64,000 nucleotides of DNA from Prochilodus magdalenae (taxonomy: Eukaryota > Chordata > Actinopteri > Characiformes > Prochilodontidae): assembly GCA_024036415.1 (NCBI GenBank), contig JAMWET010000579.1:707103-771102 (forward strand). Direction: 5' to 3'. A model generated the notes under the pieces. The model was not told where the DNA came from and did no database searches. It saw only the letters and a program-made list of their open reading frames with translations. The position numbers and the translations under genes are program-made. Below are positions 24,702 to 35,181 of the stretch, piece after piece (position 1 is the stretch's first letter; every line of letters starts with the position of its first letter).

Positions 24702-24920
24702 AGGGGGGCAGTCTTGGGCTGGGGGTTAGGGAACCCAGCCTGGCAAATGGAGGGTCGCCCTAACAACTAAAGTGCCCTTGAGCAAGGCATCTAACCTCCA
24801 ATCGCTCCCCGGGAGTGTGTGTTCTCTAGAGTGTGTGGATGTGGGTGTTTCACTTCATGGATGGGTTAAATGCGGAGGACAAATTTCTTTGTGTGTATAT
24901 AAGCACAAATGACAAGAAAT
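24702..24920 (+). mobile_element. tRNA-derived SINE, GAGCAAGGC type
   Basis: The motif order matches a SINE common in fish: a GGGGGGCAGTCTTGGGCTGG head with a GGTTAGGGAACC block, then a CCTTGAGCAAGGCATCTAAC centre, CGCTCCCCGGGAG, a GTGTGTT-rich segment, a TTTCACTTCATGGATGGGTT segment, and TAAATGCGGAGGACAAATTT near the end. The copy seems nearly complete but diverged, with a deletion around the B-box half of the tRNA-like head. Confidence 0.85.
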
Positions 24921-25780
24921 GGCTCAAAAACTTAGCCTCACCTACATTTTAATTTATTTTAATTTGTTGAATTTAATGTGAATGACACATGTAATGCTTT
25001 TCTGTGAATAATTGAGTTTTTTCTACTACAGTAGAAAGTTTGTATATTACAGTAGCCAAGCAAATGAACTCTGCATATGAAACGGAAGAAATATACTGAT
25101 AGCTATCGGTGACATACAGCAAAGATATAACACATTCTTCACATGTTTAAATAAATATATAGTAATATATAATAAATTAATGCATTGTAAAATTCTAGAA
25201 TGAACATAGGCTGACGTCTGGTCAGGTAGTTGTTATAATACAGTTTATGCAGTTATTATACTGTTTATCAGTTATTGTGACGTAATTTAACACATCAGCA
25301 ATAACATATTACTATACCATGGATGTAGTATGCTGGCTTTCAATACTTTTAAGTGTTGCAAGAGGATTTCAATGGTGTTAGGATGTATCTTTGTGAATTG
25401 TATCTGAAAACATTTAAGAAAGTATTTTGTCAATATTGTGTTTCGTCTGCATTCTATAACAGCAATAAGCCAGTCGAAACTAAGCTAAAATGGGTCAATA
25501 ACTTACTTTGATCTAGTACTTTAATTTACCTCTATGGTGCCGGTGCATTTTCAAAGCCATCATAACATTAATGATGTCTGGTAATTTTCACTGCCACAGT
25601 GCATTGACTTACCTAAATGTTTTTGTGTAGCTAACAGCGTCTAATGGGCTATTTTCTTAAATGCCCACCTTGCCTCCTTACCTCCATCTGCACGTTGGCC
25701 ACATCCATAGACAGGGAGACAGAAATGTATTGAAACACATTAAATTCTTAAAAAGCTATCTCAGGTTTATGGAGGTACTG
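24921..25780. other. AT-rich noncoding stretch
   Basis: No gene or recognisable transposon. Short TA-rich runs occur near 25150-25180. Confidence 0.5.
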
Positions 25781-26070
25781 ACTTTTAAATTGCTTTAGTA
25801 AATAATTCAGCCTTGCCTTTAATACGGCAGTATCTCTCAACCTGATTAGCTGAACAAATGGCAAACTTGAGCCGAGGCCAGAGATTTAATTACAAAGTCG
25901 ACCATTTAATGCAAAATGGCACAAAATTAGCTCTAACATACCCTCTGGGAGGTCAAAAAGTGCAAAGTCTCTCTCTAAAGCAGTTTTATAAGCTGGATAT
26001 AGGCAGTTAACCTGAGGCCCACAAGACAGCTTGCAAACACTAAAACTTTGTATGCAGGATGTAGCGTGTG
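25780..26070. promoter_or_regulatory. possible conserved noncoding block
   Basis: Repeat-free sequence with GATTAGCTGA, TTTAATTAC and similar sites typical of developmental enhancers, and no open frame of interest. The call is inference from texture. Confidence 0.25.
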
Positions 26071-26569
26071 TTTAGAGCTATATTTAGAACACAGGCTGCA
26101 GGGGTTTGGTAGGAGATGAGCACATAGACGTCGGTGTTGCCGGTTGAACCTTCCTTATCTAAGAATTACTTTGTGCTTATTTTGTAGTAGATGGCTTGTA
26201 TAGTTCAGTGCGTAAGTATTTGAATGGTGGCACAGTTTTGTTGCTTTGGCTCAGTAAATACATATGCACAATTATAAGGGTCACTTTGGGACAGCTATGT
26301 AAGACTTGAAAGCCCTTATCATATGTTGTTTTTGGGTTCCAAAAATAATTAGCAATTGACAAGTTCCTGGCTAGCTATGCATAAGAGAGGATACAACATA
26401 ATGGATGGAGCACGGATAGGCTAATTGCTTGTTAGCAGTCTATTTTAACATGAGGACCAAAAATGCTGATACAGTTAAATCAGATTATCGTTAGGCTAAA
26501 ATATTAGATTGCAACATTCAGATAGTCAAAATCAAGGCCAAGATTGGACTTCTTGAGTTCAGCAATAGC

Positions 26570-27285
26570 ATATGTCCAGGTAGACTGAAATAGTAGAACA
26601 CTTTCAAACATGAATAAAATCTTTTGAACAGAAACTCTCTGAAAAAGCACTGATGCATCAAAGACTACAATAAACAAAAGAATACTTAAGAAGAAATATG
26701 ACTCACCTGGTGATGCAAACCTCTGGTAATGATAGAAAAGCCAGGTTACAGGTTGTTAAAAAATCCATAAAAAGCTTGTAGAGTTCTGAGAGAAAAGTCT
26801 TGTTCACAGATCAGATGAAGATTAACCGGTACAAGAGTAAAATGGACCTGCATCAGGGTTAAACAGCCTTATCTGTGGTTGGAACCAGTATCTGATATTG
26901 GAACCAGTTGACCTGGCTTTATTTACGATGTGACTTATTAATAAAAGTAACAGGGTAAATAATCCTAAATTTCAGATCCAACCAAATTCCTGAAAAACTC
27001 AGCAGCTGGACACTGATCCCTAACATTTTACTGAAGCAATCTTGGATTTTTTTTTAGGGCCAAAAAGTGGAATGTTGTTCACGGACTGAGTCAATCTTCC
27101 AATCTATACCCTGCTGAGCCTGTGTTTCACTTTCCTAAAGCCACCAAAACAAGCAGGAAATGAAAATGGCTTTACAGGCCTTGTAGTGCATCACAAGGGA
27201 AGATGCCAGCTGTCTGTGAGATGCAGAGTTCAGGCAGCCCATCAAATGACAAAGATTTGCAAACAAGTACTAAGTATGTCAATAC
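26570..27285 (+). mobile_element. Tc1-like transposase pseudogene, second family
   Basis: Similarity to a common fish Tc1 transposase gene runs across the whole stretch. There is an Ile-Lys-Asp-Tyr-Asn-like N-terminal half (about 26650-26700) and the segment equal to Trp-Thr-Asp-Glu-Thr-Lys-Ile-Asn (first catalytic Asp) at about 26800-26840. The Ser-Gln-Ser-Pro-Asp-Leu-Asn-Pro region is degraded at about 27085-27120, and the Phe-Ala-Thr-Lys-Tyr C-terminus appears near 27255-27275 as a Phe-Ala-Asn-Lys-Tyr reading. Many stops and frame breaks make it inactive. Terminal inverted repeats were not located; sequence at 26450-26570 may belong to the same element. Confidence 0.75.
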
Positions 27286-27345
27286 TAGTTCATGTTACAC
27301 TAATTTGTTTTGTTCTTCCTGGACCTGTATGCTAAACGGGCTCTG

Positions 27346-27363
27346 ATATATATATATATATAT
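27346..27363 (+). repeat. (AT)n microsatellite
   Basis: Nine AT units in a row. Confidence 0.9.
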
Positions 27364-28725
27364 GGCTCACTCAATAAAAATGTAAATACCAGTGACCTAC
27401 AGCTGATTTCTGCACTTCAAACCATCTGAGAATCAGTGCCAGGTGTGTTGGAACTCAGTGGTAGACACTGCTTGCCAGTTGTGGATTGCTCATTTGTGAT
27501 GTCTGAACCTTCTTCCTATAGAGTTAAAGTGTTTACATGCACACTATTTGTCATTACTACAGGTCATTATCTGACTTAGCAGTTATCCAATTATTGAGGC
27601 AGTCATATATATAGGTCTGTAGAAAATAAGTTCACCCTTGGGTCTCATGTGATCTGCTAAATAATTTGCAGGCATGATTTATTTTGGTCATCACAGGTAA
27701 CCAGTCAATAAGTGGCAGGCCTCCGAGGGCACATACAATACCTGGCTACGACAGTTATTGGCTGCTTGTACAAGAAAATGGGCAAACATAGATTACATTC
27801 TACAGACGTTGGTTCAAAACAGGAACTGTGAAATGACAAACAGTAACAGCACATAATTTGGAATAATAAAAAATGGCAGATACGTAATTAACAGTAAGCA
27901 AAACTATTTAATATGTTAGAATGAAAACTGTTCCAAAAAAGATACCTACACTACATGTTAGGTATGATGTAGATTCCTGAGCATATGTATATTTGAGGTG
28001 TTGGTTGTTGTCCTTTCTAGAAGGAGCTCTGAAAAACAGCAAACAAACTCGAGATTCAAAACACCTGCTGTGCTATCCACTGATGCCGTCCTGTTACAAA
28101 CATCTGTTGAAGCAACTCTTCACAGTAAAAGTTGTTGCAGCAGCATGGATGCTATGACTTCTCTCTTGGTATCTTCTACTCTCTTCCTTTGTCTATCGCT
28201 GGGGACCACAGCTGATAGCAGCTTTCAGAGCAGATGGTATCTTTGTCCACATCTGCAGCTTTGAATATTTTGCTGGTGTTCCATTAGCAAACCCGGTGCT
28301 GAATCAGTAAGCATTCATAAGACCAAACGCAACCCGAACACACACAAGCACAATTACAGTAATGGGAACACAGTGCACGCATAACAAAAAGCCTGATGCA
28401 GGTTTTTGGTAGGGAGAGGTGGAAAAAAGAAAAAAGTGATCTAAAACGAAGCAATCATTCCTGTCACACCGAGATAGATGTGTTTGTTCTCCGTCTGTGT
28501 TCTAATCAATGATAAATATGACATTGCAGACAAAGCAGAGCCTTTTCAGGCCTTATGGCTGGACGTCCATCAAAAACGTTGGATACTCAGACGCTGGGAA
28601 TTGATCAATGGACAGAATGTGTTCTGAACATTTTGGGCTGGAAGTGGTGCTTGGTTTGCAGAGAGCTTTTTTTTTCAAGCCTGGAAAAGATCACATGTGA
28701 TTTGTCTTATTTCCCATTAGTATGT
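27364..28725. other. noncoding stretch with one possible regulatory part
   Basis: No gene or transposon is recognised. The 88-codon frame at 27998-28264 ends in a hydrophobic run but has no identifiable domain. The part near 28430-28560 is balanced in composition and could be conserved noncoding DNA. Confidence 0.4.
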
Positions 28726-28796
28726 ATTGCTAGTAAGTGGCTTGCTAATGCTGTGCCATGTGTTCAATTAGGCAGAGATGACAAGGTAATAAATGT
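28726..28796 (+). repeat. unclassified dispersed repeat, copy B
   Basis: It shares the core GCTAATGCTGTGCCATGTGT and flanking blocks with 19884-19951. This copy carries a few extra bases after the core. The family is unknown to me. Confidence 0.6.
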
Positions 28797-29862
28797 TAAT
28801 TTTAAGTGAAGAGGTAGTACTTTAGTTCTACTATACTGTTTAAATGTAATTATGTTGTACTGAATTCCCTTTATTTTTTATTAAAATTCTGTATCTATGA
28901 ATCTGCATTTACAACTTTTAACAACTTTTCATAATCAAGTCATGATAAAATATCTTATCCTCTGCCTACAAGCAGAATTTAGAATTTTGGGAAATGTATG
29001 TTCTTTTTTTGTTTTACTGAATGTAGACTCTCAATAGAGGCAAACCGGAAAGTACTGTAGTGTTCTAAGTACTAATGAGTAACTTGAGGTTATGGTCCAC
29101 AACACACTTTTATTTTAAATTTGTTGAGAAATGCTCCAGCGCCTGGAGACACCGCTAACAGGTTAAAATACAGCTTATTGCACAAATGAACGTATAACTA
29201 CAACTTCAAAAGGTTAAATAAGACAGAATAGACACTGTTAAACAACAGTAATAATGAGGCTGTATATTATATTTGTAAATCATCAAGAATGGAGTATTAC
29301 TGGGGATGCACTAATACAGGAATTACCCAAATCATATATTTATATACATATATTGCAATGGAGATACATGAACATTAATAAAAATGTTTAGGAATTTCAA
29401 ATAGATCCAGTTAGATTAGCAATATGAAGATTTTAAAAAAGAGTAAAATTTGCTTCTGTAGAGTAACGAGTACAGTAAAATGAATCAAATGCAGCCTAGC
29501 TTAGCATAGATGTTGTTCTTCTTTGGCATACAACTAAACACCATACTAGTTTAAAATATTGGTCAAATCTGATTAGCAATCCCCTGTAGATAATTCTTGA
29601 TATGATTTCTACATATTGTGCTTTAGCCTTCCCTATAAAGTCCTTTAGATGTTGCACAGCCATCCATTTGATGGTACACTTCCTGATCTTTATGTTGTTT
29701 TGTCAATTACTGTTTATTTGAACATGTCCTGGCCTGAATGCAGTAATGTCCTATTGATTAAATTAAATTTATTGTTATTAGCCATTAAATATGAATAGGA
29801 TGTTGTTGTTGTAGGTGTATAAATGGCTGTTTTATTTATGAACACTTGCAAGATAGCCAAGA

Positions 29863-29864
<2 letters not shown>
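28797..29864. other. AT-rich noncoding stretch
   Basis: Nothing recognisable was found on either strand. Confidence 0.5.
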
Positions 29865-29919
<55 letters not shown>

Positions 29920-29956
29920 TTTCTTCCCCCCCCCCCTCTCTATTTCTCTCTCTCGC
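29865..29956 (+). repeat. (CT)n microsatellite followed by poly-C
   Basis: About 25 uninterrupted CT units (29866-29916) are followed by CTTCC-type units and a 12-base C run (about 29925-29936), then more CT. A mirror-symmetric polypurine/polypyrimidine tract of this kind can form triplex (H-DNA). The Arg/Glu repeat frame across it is an artefact. Confidence 0.9.
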
Positions 29957-31140
29957 CCTACAGCCCACACAGTGTCCTCTTTTCTGAAATGCTAAATAGG
30001 ATTTGTGCAAAAATGGAGTGAGAAGGGGGTGAAGATTTGGTGATTTTCCACAGTTTTATGGTGTGTGCATGTGTTATAAGGGAAAACAGAAAACACTGAC
30101 TGAATGAATAGCTACAATTTGTATTCACCACTCACAGTGTTACAGGTTTTTAATATATAGTCTAACCAAACGGCTATATCGTGCATGCAGCAGGCATCTC
30201 TCTGCATTAGGCCCTAATTACATAAAACAGAACATGATTATCTAAGTGAAGCATAGCAAGGCGCATTGCTTCAGGGTGACCAGAGCATGGCAACATGGTG
30301 GGAGGGCGTAAAACACACTTACAGCACATGGCCTTCATGTTTGGAGAGAGTTTGGTGAGTAGACCAATACTGGATGGGAAGGATCTGGAAATTTACTGAC
30401 CCTAGAACGCACTTTATAGCTAATGAGCCCACAAGTGAAAGTCCCTTTTAAATTGCCCTGCTGTTTTTGCTCCTAAGAGCAACCAGCCACAGAGCACATA
30501 ACTATTGCAATCATGTGTTAAGATTACAGTTTGCCTGGTGATACTACTGTGGATAGCCTGAAAGACTATCTTTAAGTAATGAAGCCTATGGCTTAGGACT
30601 GTACCCCAATTATATGCCGATCCATTGGCGTTAGTATCAGTGATGATTTCGACCACATGAACATAGTCAAATGCAACATTTGAGTCATGGGAACATATTT
30701 TTGAGCTTTTAAAAATCAGTGAAAGGCTGCTGCATATGACGACAGATTTTAATTCCGACCTATTTGAATTACAAACATATCATGTTGGGCTTCCATACGG
30801 ATTTGTGGGAAAAAAAGACAGACAGCACACATGTATTTCTATTTAAATAACTTAAAGCCAAGAGGCAAGAGGACTTGATAAAGCTGTGCATGTGGCTGCT
30901 GATTGTTCCTTCCTTGAAAAATAGACTTACTGCCTGCTTTATATGTACAGTAAAGCTGCCCAGATAATTGGACTCCTTTTGAAATCAGGTTATTGCTAGC
31001 TTAGTTCATCAACCACTCCACCTCAGGCTTCAGCTTGTCTTATCAGTTAACCACAAACATGTTGTCACAAGGATTATAAGATAGCATGTCAGAAAGCCCC
31101 TCTAAAATGTAAAATATATTTATGATTCCCCTTAGTATAC
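29957..31140. other. noncoding stretch, no recognised element
   Basis: No gene or transposon is recognised. The parts at 30235-30340 and 30590-30660 are less AT-rich. Confidence 0.45.
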
Positions 31141-31173
31141 TTTCTTACATCTTAACACAAATCCCTATAGTTT

Positions 31174-31977
31174 TCACAGTCTCGCTTCATAGTCTTCATG
31201 CTTTTTTGTTTCTTCAGTGAATGACAGTGCGAAGTCTTTTGTTCCATTTTTAATCTTTTTGATAACAAATGACTCTTTTGAAAGCGCTCTGTTACCCTAC
31301 AAAATGACACTGGATATTGAACCAAACATTGTTCATTGGAGCGCTCTTGGATTGTTTGGATCCCACACTTTAGACTCCTTAAGGATTTTCTCATCTGTAC
31401 ATGAAATCGATGGAGGATGGGTAATTTTGCCTATCCCTTACATGTTGCATTTAATGGTTCAGAGGAAGACATTGTTTGCCAGCTTAAACTCAGGGTCATT
31501 ATTTAAACACCGGGGAGGACTAAATTAAAGTTTATTAAGGTACCTGTTAAGATTTGGACGCAGTCCAAGATAACTGCTGATAGTATACAGCATGCATTTT
31601 GTGGTATGGATAGAGCCATAAAACTGCTGAAGTATCAAATTCAGCTCAGCCTTTTCAACTGCTGCCAATTTGACCTGAATTTTATTTTGTGACAGCCAGT
31701 CTGCAAAGCACTTTGTAGCCCATCTTGTTTGCTGAATTGCATTCTTTTCATTTCTAGCCAGTTCCAGCGTGTTCATTTCTTCTTGAGTAACTGCAGTCCA
31801 CCTAACAATTTTCAAGGTAATGGCAGATTCAAAATTGGTTGCTTGTCTGCAGCCACACTCTTCTTCAGAGTTTGGCCAAACAGACTGCAGGTCAGATGTT
31901 ACTTTAAAGGCATCCATTTGATCAATTTCTCTTTTTCTATGAGCACAAATACAAAACAACAACATCTGTGTGATCAA
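31174..31977 (-). pseudogene. Crypton-type tyrosine-recombinase (DUF3504-like) pseudogene fragment
   Basis: The first 150 codons (31977 down to 31525) are open. They read like the core-binding part of Crypton recombinases and of the host proteins derived from them (ZMYM2/QRICH1/KCTD1 type). Visible motifs are Thr-Arg-Trp-Ala-x-Lys-Cys-Phe-x-x-Trp-Leu, then Gln-Phe-Tyr-Gly-Ser, then Ser-Ser-Tyr-Leu-Gly-Leu-Arg-x-x-Leu-Asn-Arg-Tyr-Leu. Beyond the TAA at 31525 the similarity continues in the same frame: Glu-Phe-Lys-Leu-Ala-Asn-Asn-Val-Phe-Leu, then a His-Pro-Pro-Ser-Ile block, then Lys-Asn-Gly-Thr-Lys-Asp. It runs to TGA at 31174, with several in-frame stops but no frameshift seen. The catalytic Arg-His-Arg-Tyr region is absent, so the fragment cannot recombine DNA. 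The reading begins at a TTG codon; a TAA lies two codons upstream. The family assignment is from motif memory and was not searched. Confidence 0.75.
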
Positions 31978-32239
31978 AGCTTATTGCTATGTGCAGGGCA
32001 TTTATTTGGCAGCATATCAGAGGAGTAAAACAGCTCTGTTGTGAAGAAGCAAATACTCTTACCAGCAGGGTTAAAACATTTCTCATCCAATCAGATTGTA
32101 AGGTCAGAACTAACTGTTGAATAGTTTTAAACACTATGAATTTTTATTTTATTATATTAAGTCAGTCAATTTCCATATGAAACCACTGGAAACCATAGAA
32201 ATGCCATAACTGTGGTGCATTTCCTATATTTTGCAATTA
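31978..32239. other. noncoding stretch between the Crypton remnant and a possible regulatory block
   Basis: No recognisable feature. It may include the 5' flank of the Crypton element. Confidence 0.4.
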
Positions 32240-32554
32240 GCTACCTTCAAAGTTCTAACAAGCACTTTTCCTTGATGAGTCAGTCAGTCATGGGAGGGCA
32301 TTAATGACAGCTGTCTTGTTAATCAAGGCATGCTTTGAATAAAAAGTATGTAATGATAAATATTTAGCTAACTATTGCCGGGTGTGATCATGGCGGTGGT
32401 GAGGTCTGTCAGTCAGCAGCATTAGTGATTCAGCATCCCCAGCGGCAGGCACTCTGTTTGAAATGCATTTTTCACTTTCATCGCCCTCCTGTCCATGGAC
32501 AGAATGCAAATGCCAAGAAAGCACAGATTCAGAGCATTAATGCCAGTCACTTGT
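32240..32554. promoter_or_regulatory. possible conserved noncoding block
   Basis: Repeat-free sequence with an exact octamer ATGCAAAT (near 32505), several GCATTAATG sites, TGAGTCA-like and TGACAGCTG-like sites, and no open frame with a signature. It has the strongest enhancer-like texture in the left half of the window. Its right edge meets a transposon fragment. Confidence 0.35.
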
Positions 32555-32700
32555 CGATGTACAGTCAGAGACGATAGCTCATCTGCTGCTGCACTGTTTG
32601 TGTTGGTCATCCTCTAGTCCTTCATCAGTAGTCACTGGATGCTGCTCACAGGCTGGATAGTTTTGGTTGATGGACTATTCTTAGTGACACTGAGGAGACA
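32555..32700 (+). mobile_element. short terminal-inverted-repeat element fragment (TACACYGATCAGCC family)
   Basis: It matches the inner right part of the copy at 57339-57881. Shared blocks are GCTCAT(C/T)TGCT, TCATCCTCTAGTCCTT, CAGT-GTCAC and GGCTGGATAG-TTTGGTT (compare 57654-57800). Neither terminus is present, so it is a broken copy in the same orientation. Confidence 0.7.
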
Positions 32701-34504
32701 AACAGAGCAACACTCTTTTACCCATTTTACTCACAGGAATAATCTTTCTGACGAATTGCTCACTCGGAATTATGTCCATGCATGCACCTCAGTCGAAATG
32801 GACTAAGCCATTCTGAATATGATTTCTTTCCAACTGAATGAGGAGGGCAATCATGTAAATAATCAGTTAAATAGGAGAATGATAGCCATGTTAATCTCTG
32901 TATCTGATTACATTCCTTGAAATAGACTTAAAAATAGTATAATAGGTAATCGTATAGCTGGGAGTATATGAGCAACTAAACGACAGTAGGTTTACATCGC
33001 CTATAGAGCAAATTATAAACAGACAGAAGCTTCTTAAATCCACATATTACAAAGCTAAAATAAACTTCACATAATGTTTTGGTGCTTGTCTCATTCTGTT
33101 GGCTGACCTCAAATGATCCTCATTGTCATGGTAATGTCTGCACTGAGTAGTAATATATGCATGCACATAATTTTGGACCTGATTATTTGTAGTGTGTATG
33201 TAAATAGAGATCTTCATCATTAGTTTAATTTGTAATCAGAATGAATTCAGTCGGCTTGGCAGGAATCTATGCATGTAAACACAGCCAGTGTCAAAAACAT
33301 TAACACATCAACAATGAGGCATGTGCAGGTTTAGTTATGCAGTTTGCACAATGCTTAATGTTTGATATAAGCTTCCATTAGTTGTTAGCTACATTAGCTT
33401 TGTGTAGAACCCCAAAAAGCTAATTTTAGACAGAAAATATGTCTTATGGCTCATACGGCTGATCGACTTTTTCCAGACCTGTTCACCCATGAAGCTTCTG
33501 ATTTGCTGGTATGTTAAAATTGTCTGAGAAGTTTAAAACATTTGAACATAGTTTTTTTAAGCTGTCAGAAAACAAGGGATGTTGAGTGTGTATTTAAAAA
33601 AAATGGAAAATGATCCAATATAACAATCAAAGTATTTAAAACTTTGTTATAGTATATGTTGTGACCCTGTTGTGCAGCAGTAACTGACTAAACTGAATAA
33701 TTACTGAATAATTCAATCTTACGGTATTCCTTTACTTTTATACTCCTTTTGTACTTTTGTATTTTTTTTCATCCGAGTTACTGAATTTTTCATGGTAGTT
33801 ATTAGATACTAAACTTTCCAATTTATAAGTGAAAAATGAGCTAAACTGTTAAAAAAGTGCAGCCTCTTTACAAGAGAGCAATTGCAATGCCTGGTTAATG
33901 TGTTCAGTAGGGATAAACATTCCCACTGGATCAATTGCCTGATATAATCTGATTCTTTCTGATTTTCTGTTTAAGACTTTATTACATCTAAGGTTACAGC
34001 ACCTGCAAACCACTTTACTCTGAAGGAATGATATAAAGGGTCCTCACCAGGCTTTGTCGTTTCTTAAGGAGTTGGTTTATTTTTAAAGTTTCTTATACAC
34101 TGCTGGCTAATGTTGGATGGGATCCTACTCCTGCTCTGATTCACCCTGTGATTAAGCTCAGCTCCATTAACTATTACTGCACATGAGAGCCTGACATAGG
34201 TAATGGGACTGATTGCTCTCCATTTGCGGTAAATGACCATAATCTGAGTCAGAAATTACTGTTCCTGCTTGCACCCTACTTTTGATTATCTGCAGTGTCT
34301 CAGATACAGTAAAGTATCTGAGCAGTTTTGACATCTTTCTCAGAATTGGCATTCAAAATGCTCTCAAAAAAGGGGTTTCTTCGGGATTAAAAGAATGAAG
34401 TGCTTGAATGACTCTTTGCAGTTTTTTAAAAGTTGCATTAAGATTATGTAACAGTTGCCTCTAGTTTAGATCAGTTATAGCATTTTATACATGCCTGTAA
34501 AAAG
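32701..34504. other. AT-rich noncoding stretch
   Basis: No gene or transposon is recognised on either strand. Confidence 0.5.
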
Positions 34505-34665
34505 CTATATATATGTATACACTAACCAACCCCCTTATAAAGTACATCTAACTTGTGTCCCCACTCTTTGTCTATTTTATCGGTGCCATTTACCATATAG
34601 AAGCACTTTGGAGTTTTGCAGTTACAGACTTTAGTCCAGCTGTACTGGATATATTGTATAATGAA
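34505..34665 (+). mobile_element. short terminal-inverted-repeat element fragment (TACACYGATCAGCC family)
   Basis: It matches the left part of the copy at 57339-57881. It has TCTATTTTATCGGTGCCATT against TCCATTTTATCAGCTCAACT, followed by the shared AGAAGCACTTTG-AGTT segment. It extends further right than that copy with a TCCAGCTGTACTGG-like segment. The orientation is the same as the 32555 fragment; the order shows they are separate insertions, not one split element. Confidence 0.7.
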
Positions 34666-35161
34666 AAACTTGCTGGATGTTAGAACAAGAAAATGAATTA
34701 TATCCATATATATTTTTTATGTGTTTCTATATTATTACCAGTCACCAAGCTAGTAACATGAAACACTAGATGTAGATAGCATATTCCCTCTATTGAAACT
34801 GAATTAAAAATAAAAAGCTAAAATCTAAATTGCCTTTTCCAAACAAATGTCACTTAAATGTTCCATTGTAATACCTCATTGGAAAATGGAAAAAAAATAA
34901 TGCAAATGGTAAGCTCTTTTGTATTGCCCTGCATGCAGCAATGGGTTCTAGCAAAACATTTAGAGTACAAAGACAAAGAAATACTGTCCTCGGGGTTATT
35001 TTATGTATTTGTCTTCTCATCAAATTTCTCATCTAGTTTACGTTATGTGCATTCCATCAAAACTGTAACAACCCAGCTTTCTTACTGTAGCAAGATAGAG
35101 CCTGAGTTAGATTTAGCATAATCAGATTTTCCCATGAACATGCCCACCTTCAATTAACTAT
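34666..35161. other. AT-rich noncoding stretch
   Basis: Nothing recognised. Overlapping open frames on both strands at 34850-35121 have no protein signature. Confidence 0.4.
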
Positions 35162-35181
35162 GAATAAATAAATAAATAAAT
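35162..35181 (+). repeat. (AATA)n microsatellite
   Basis: Four to five tandem copies of a 4-bp unit. Confidence 0.85.

Noticed and set aside
29714..30010. 98-codon minus-strand frame with Arg/Glu repeats
   Set aside because: The Arg-Glu run is the translated (CT)n microsatellite.
31217..31528. 103-codon plus-strand frame
   Set aside because: It lies antisense to the Crypton remnant and has no signature of its own.
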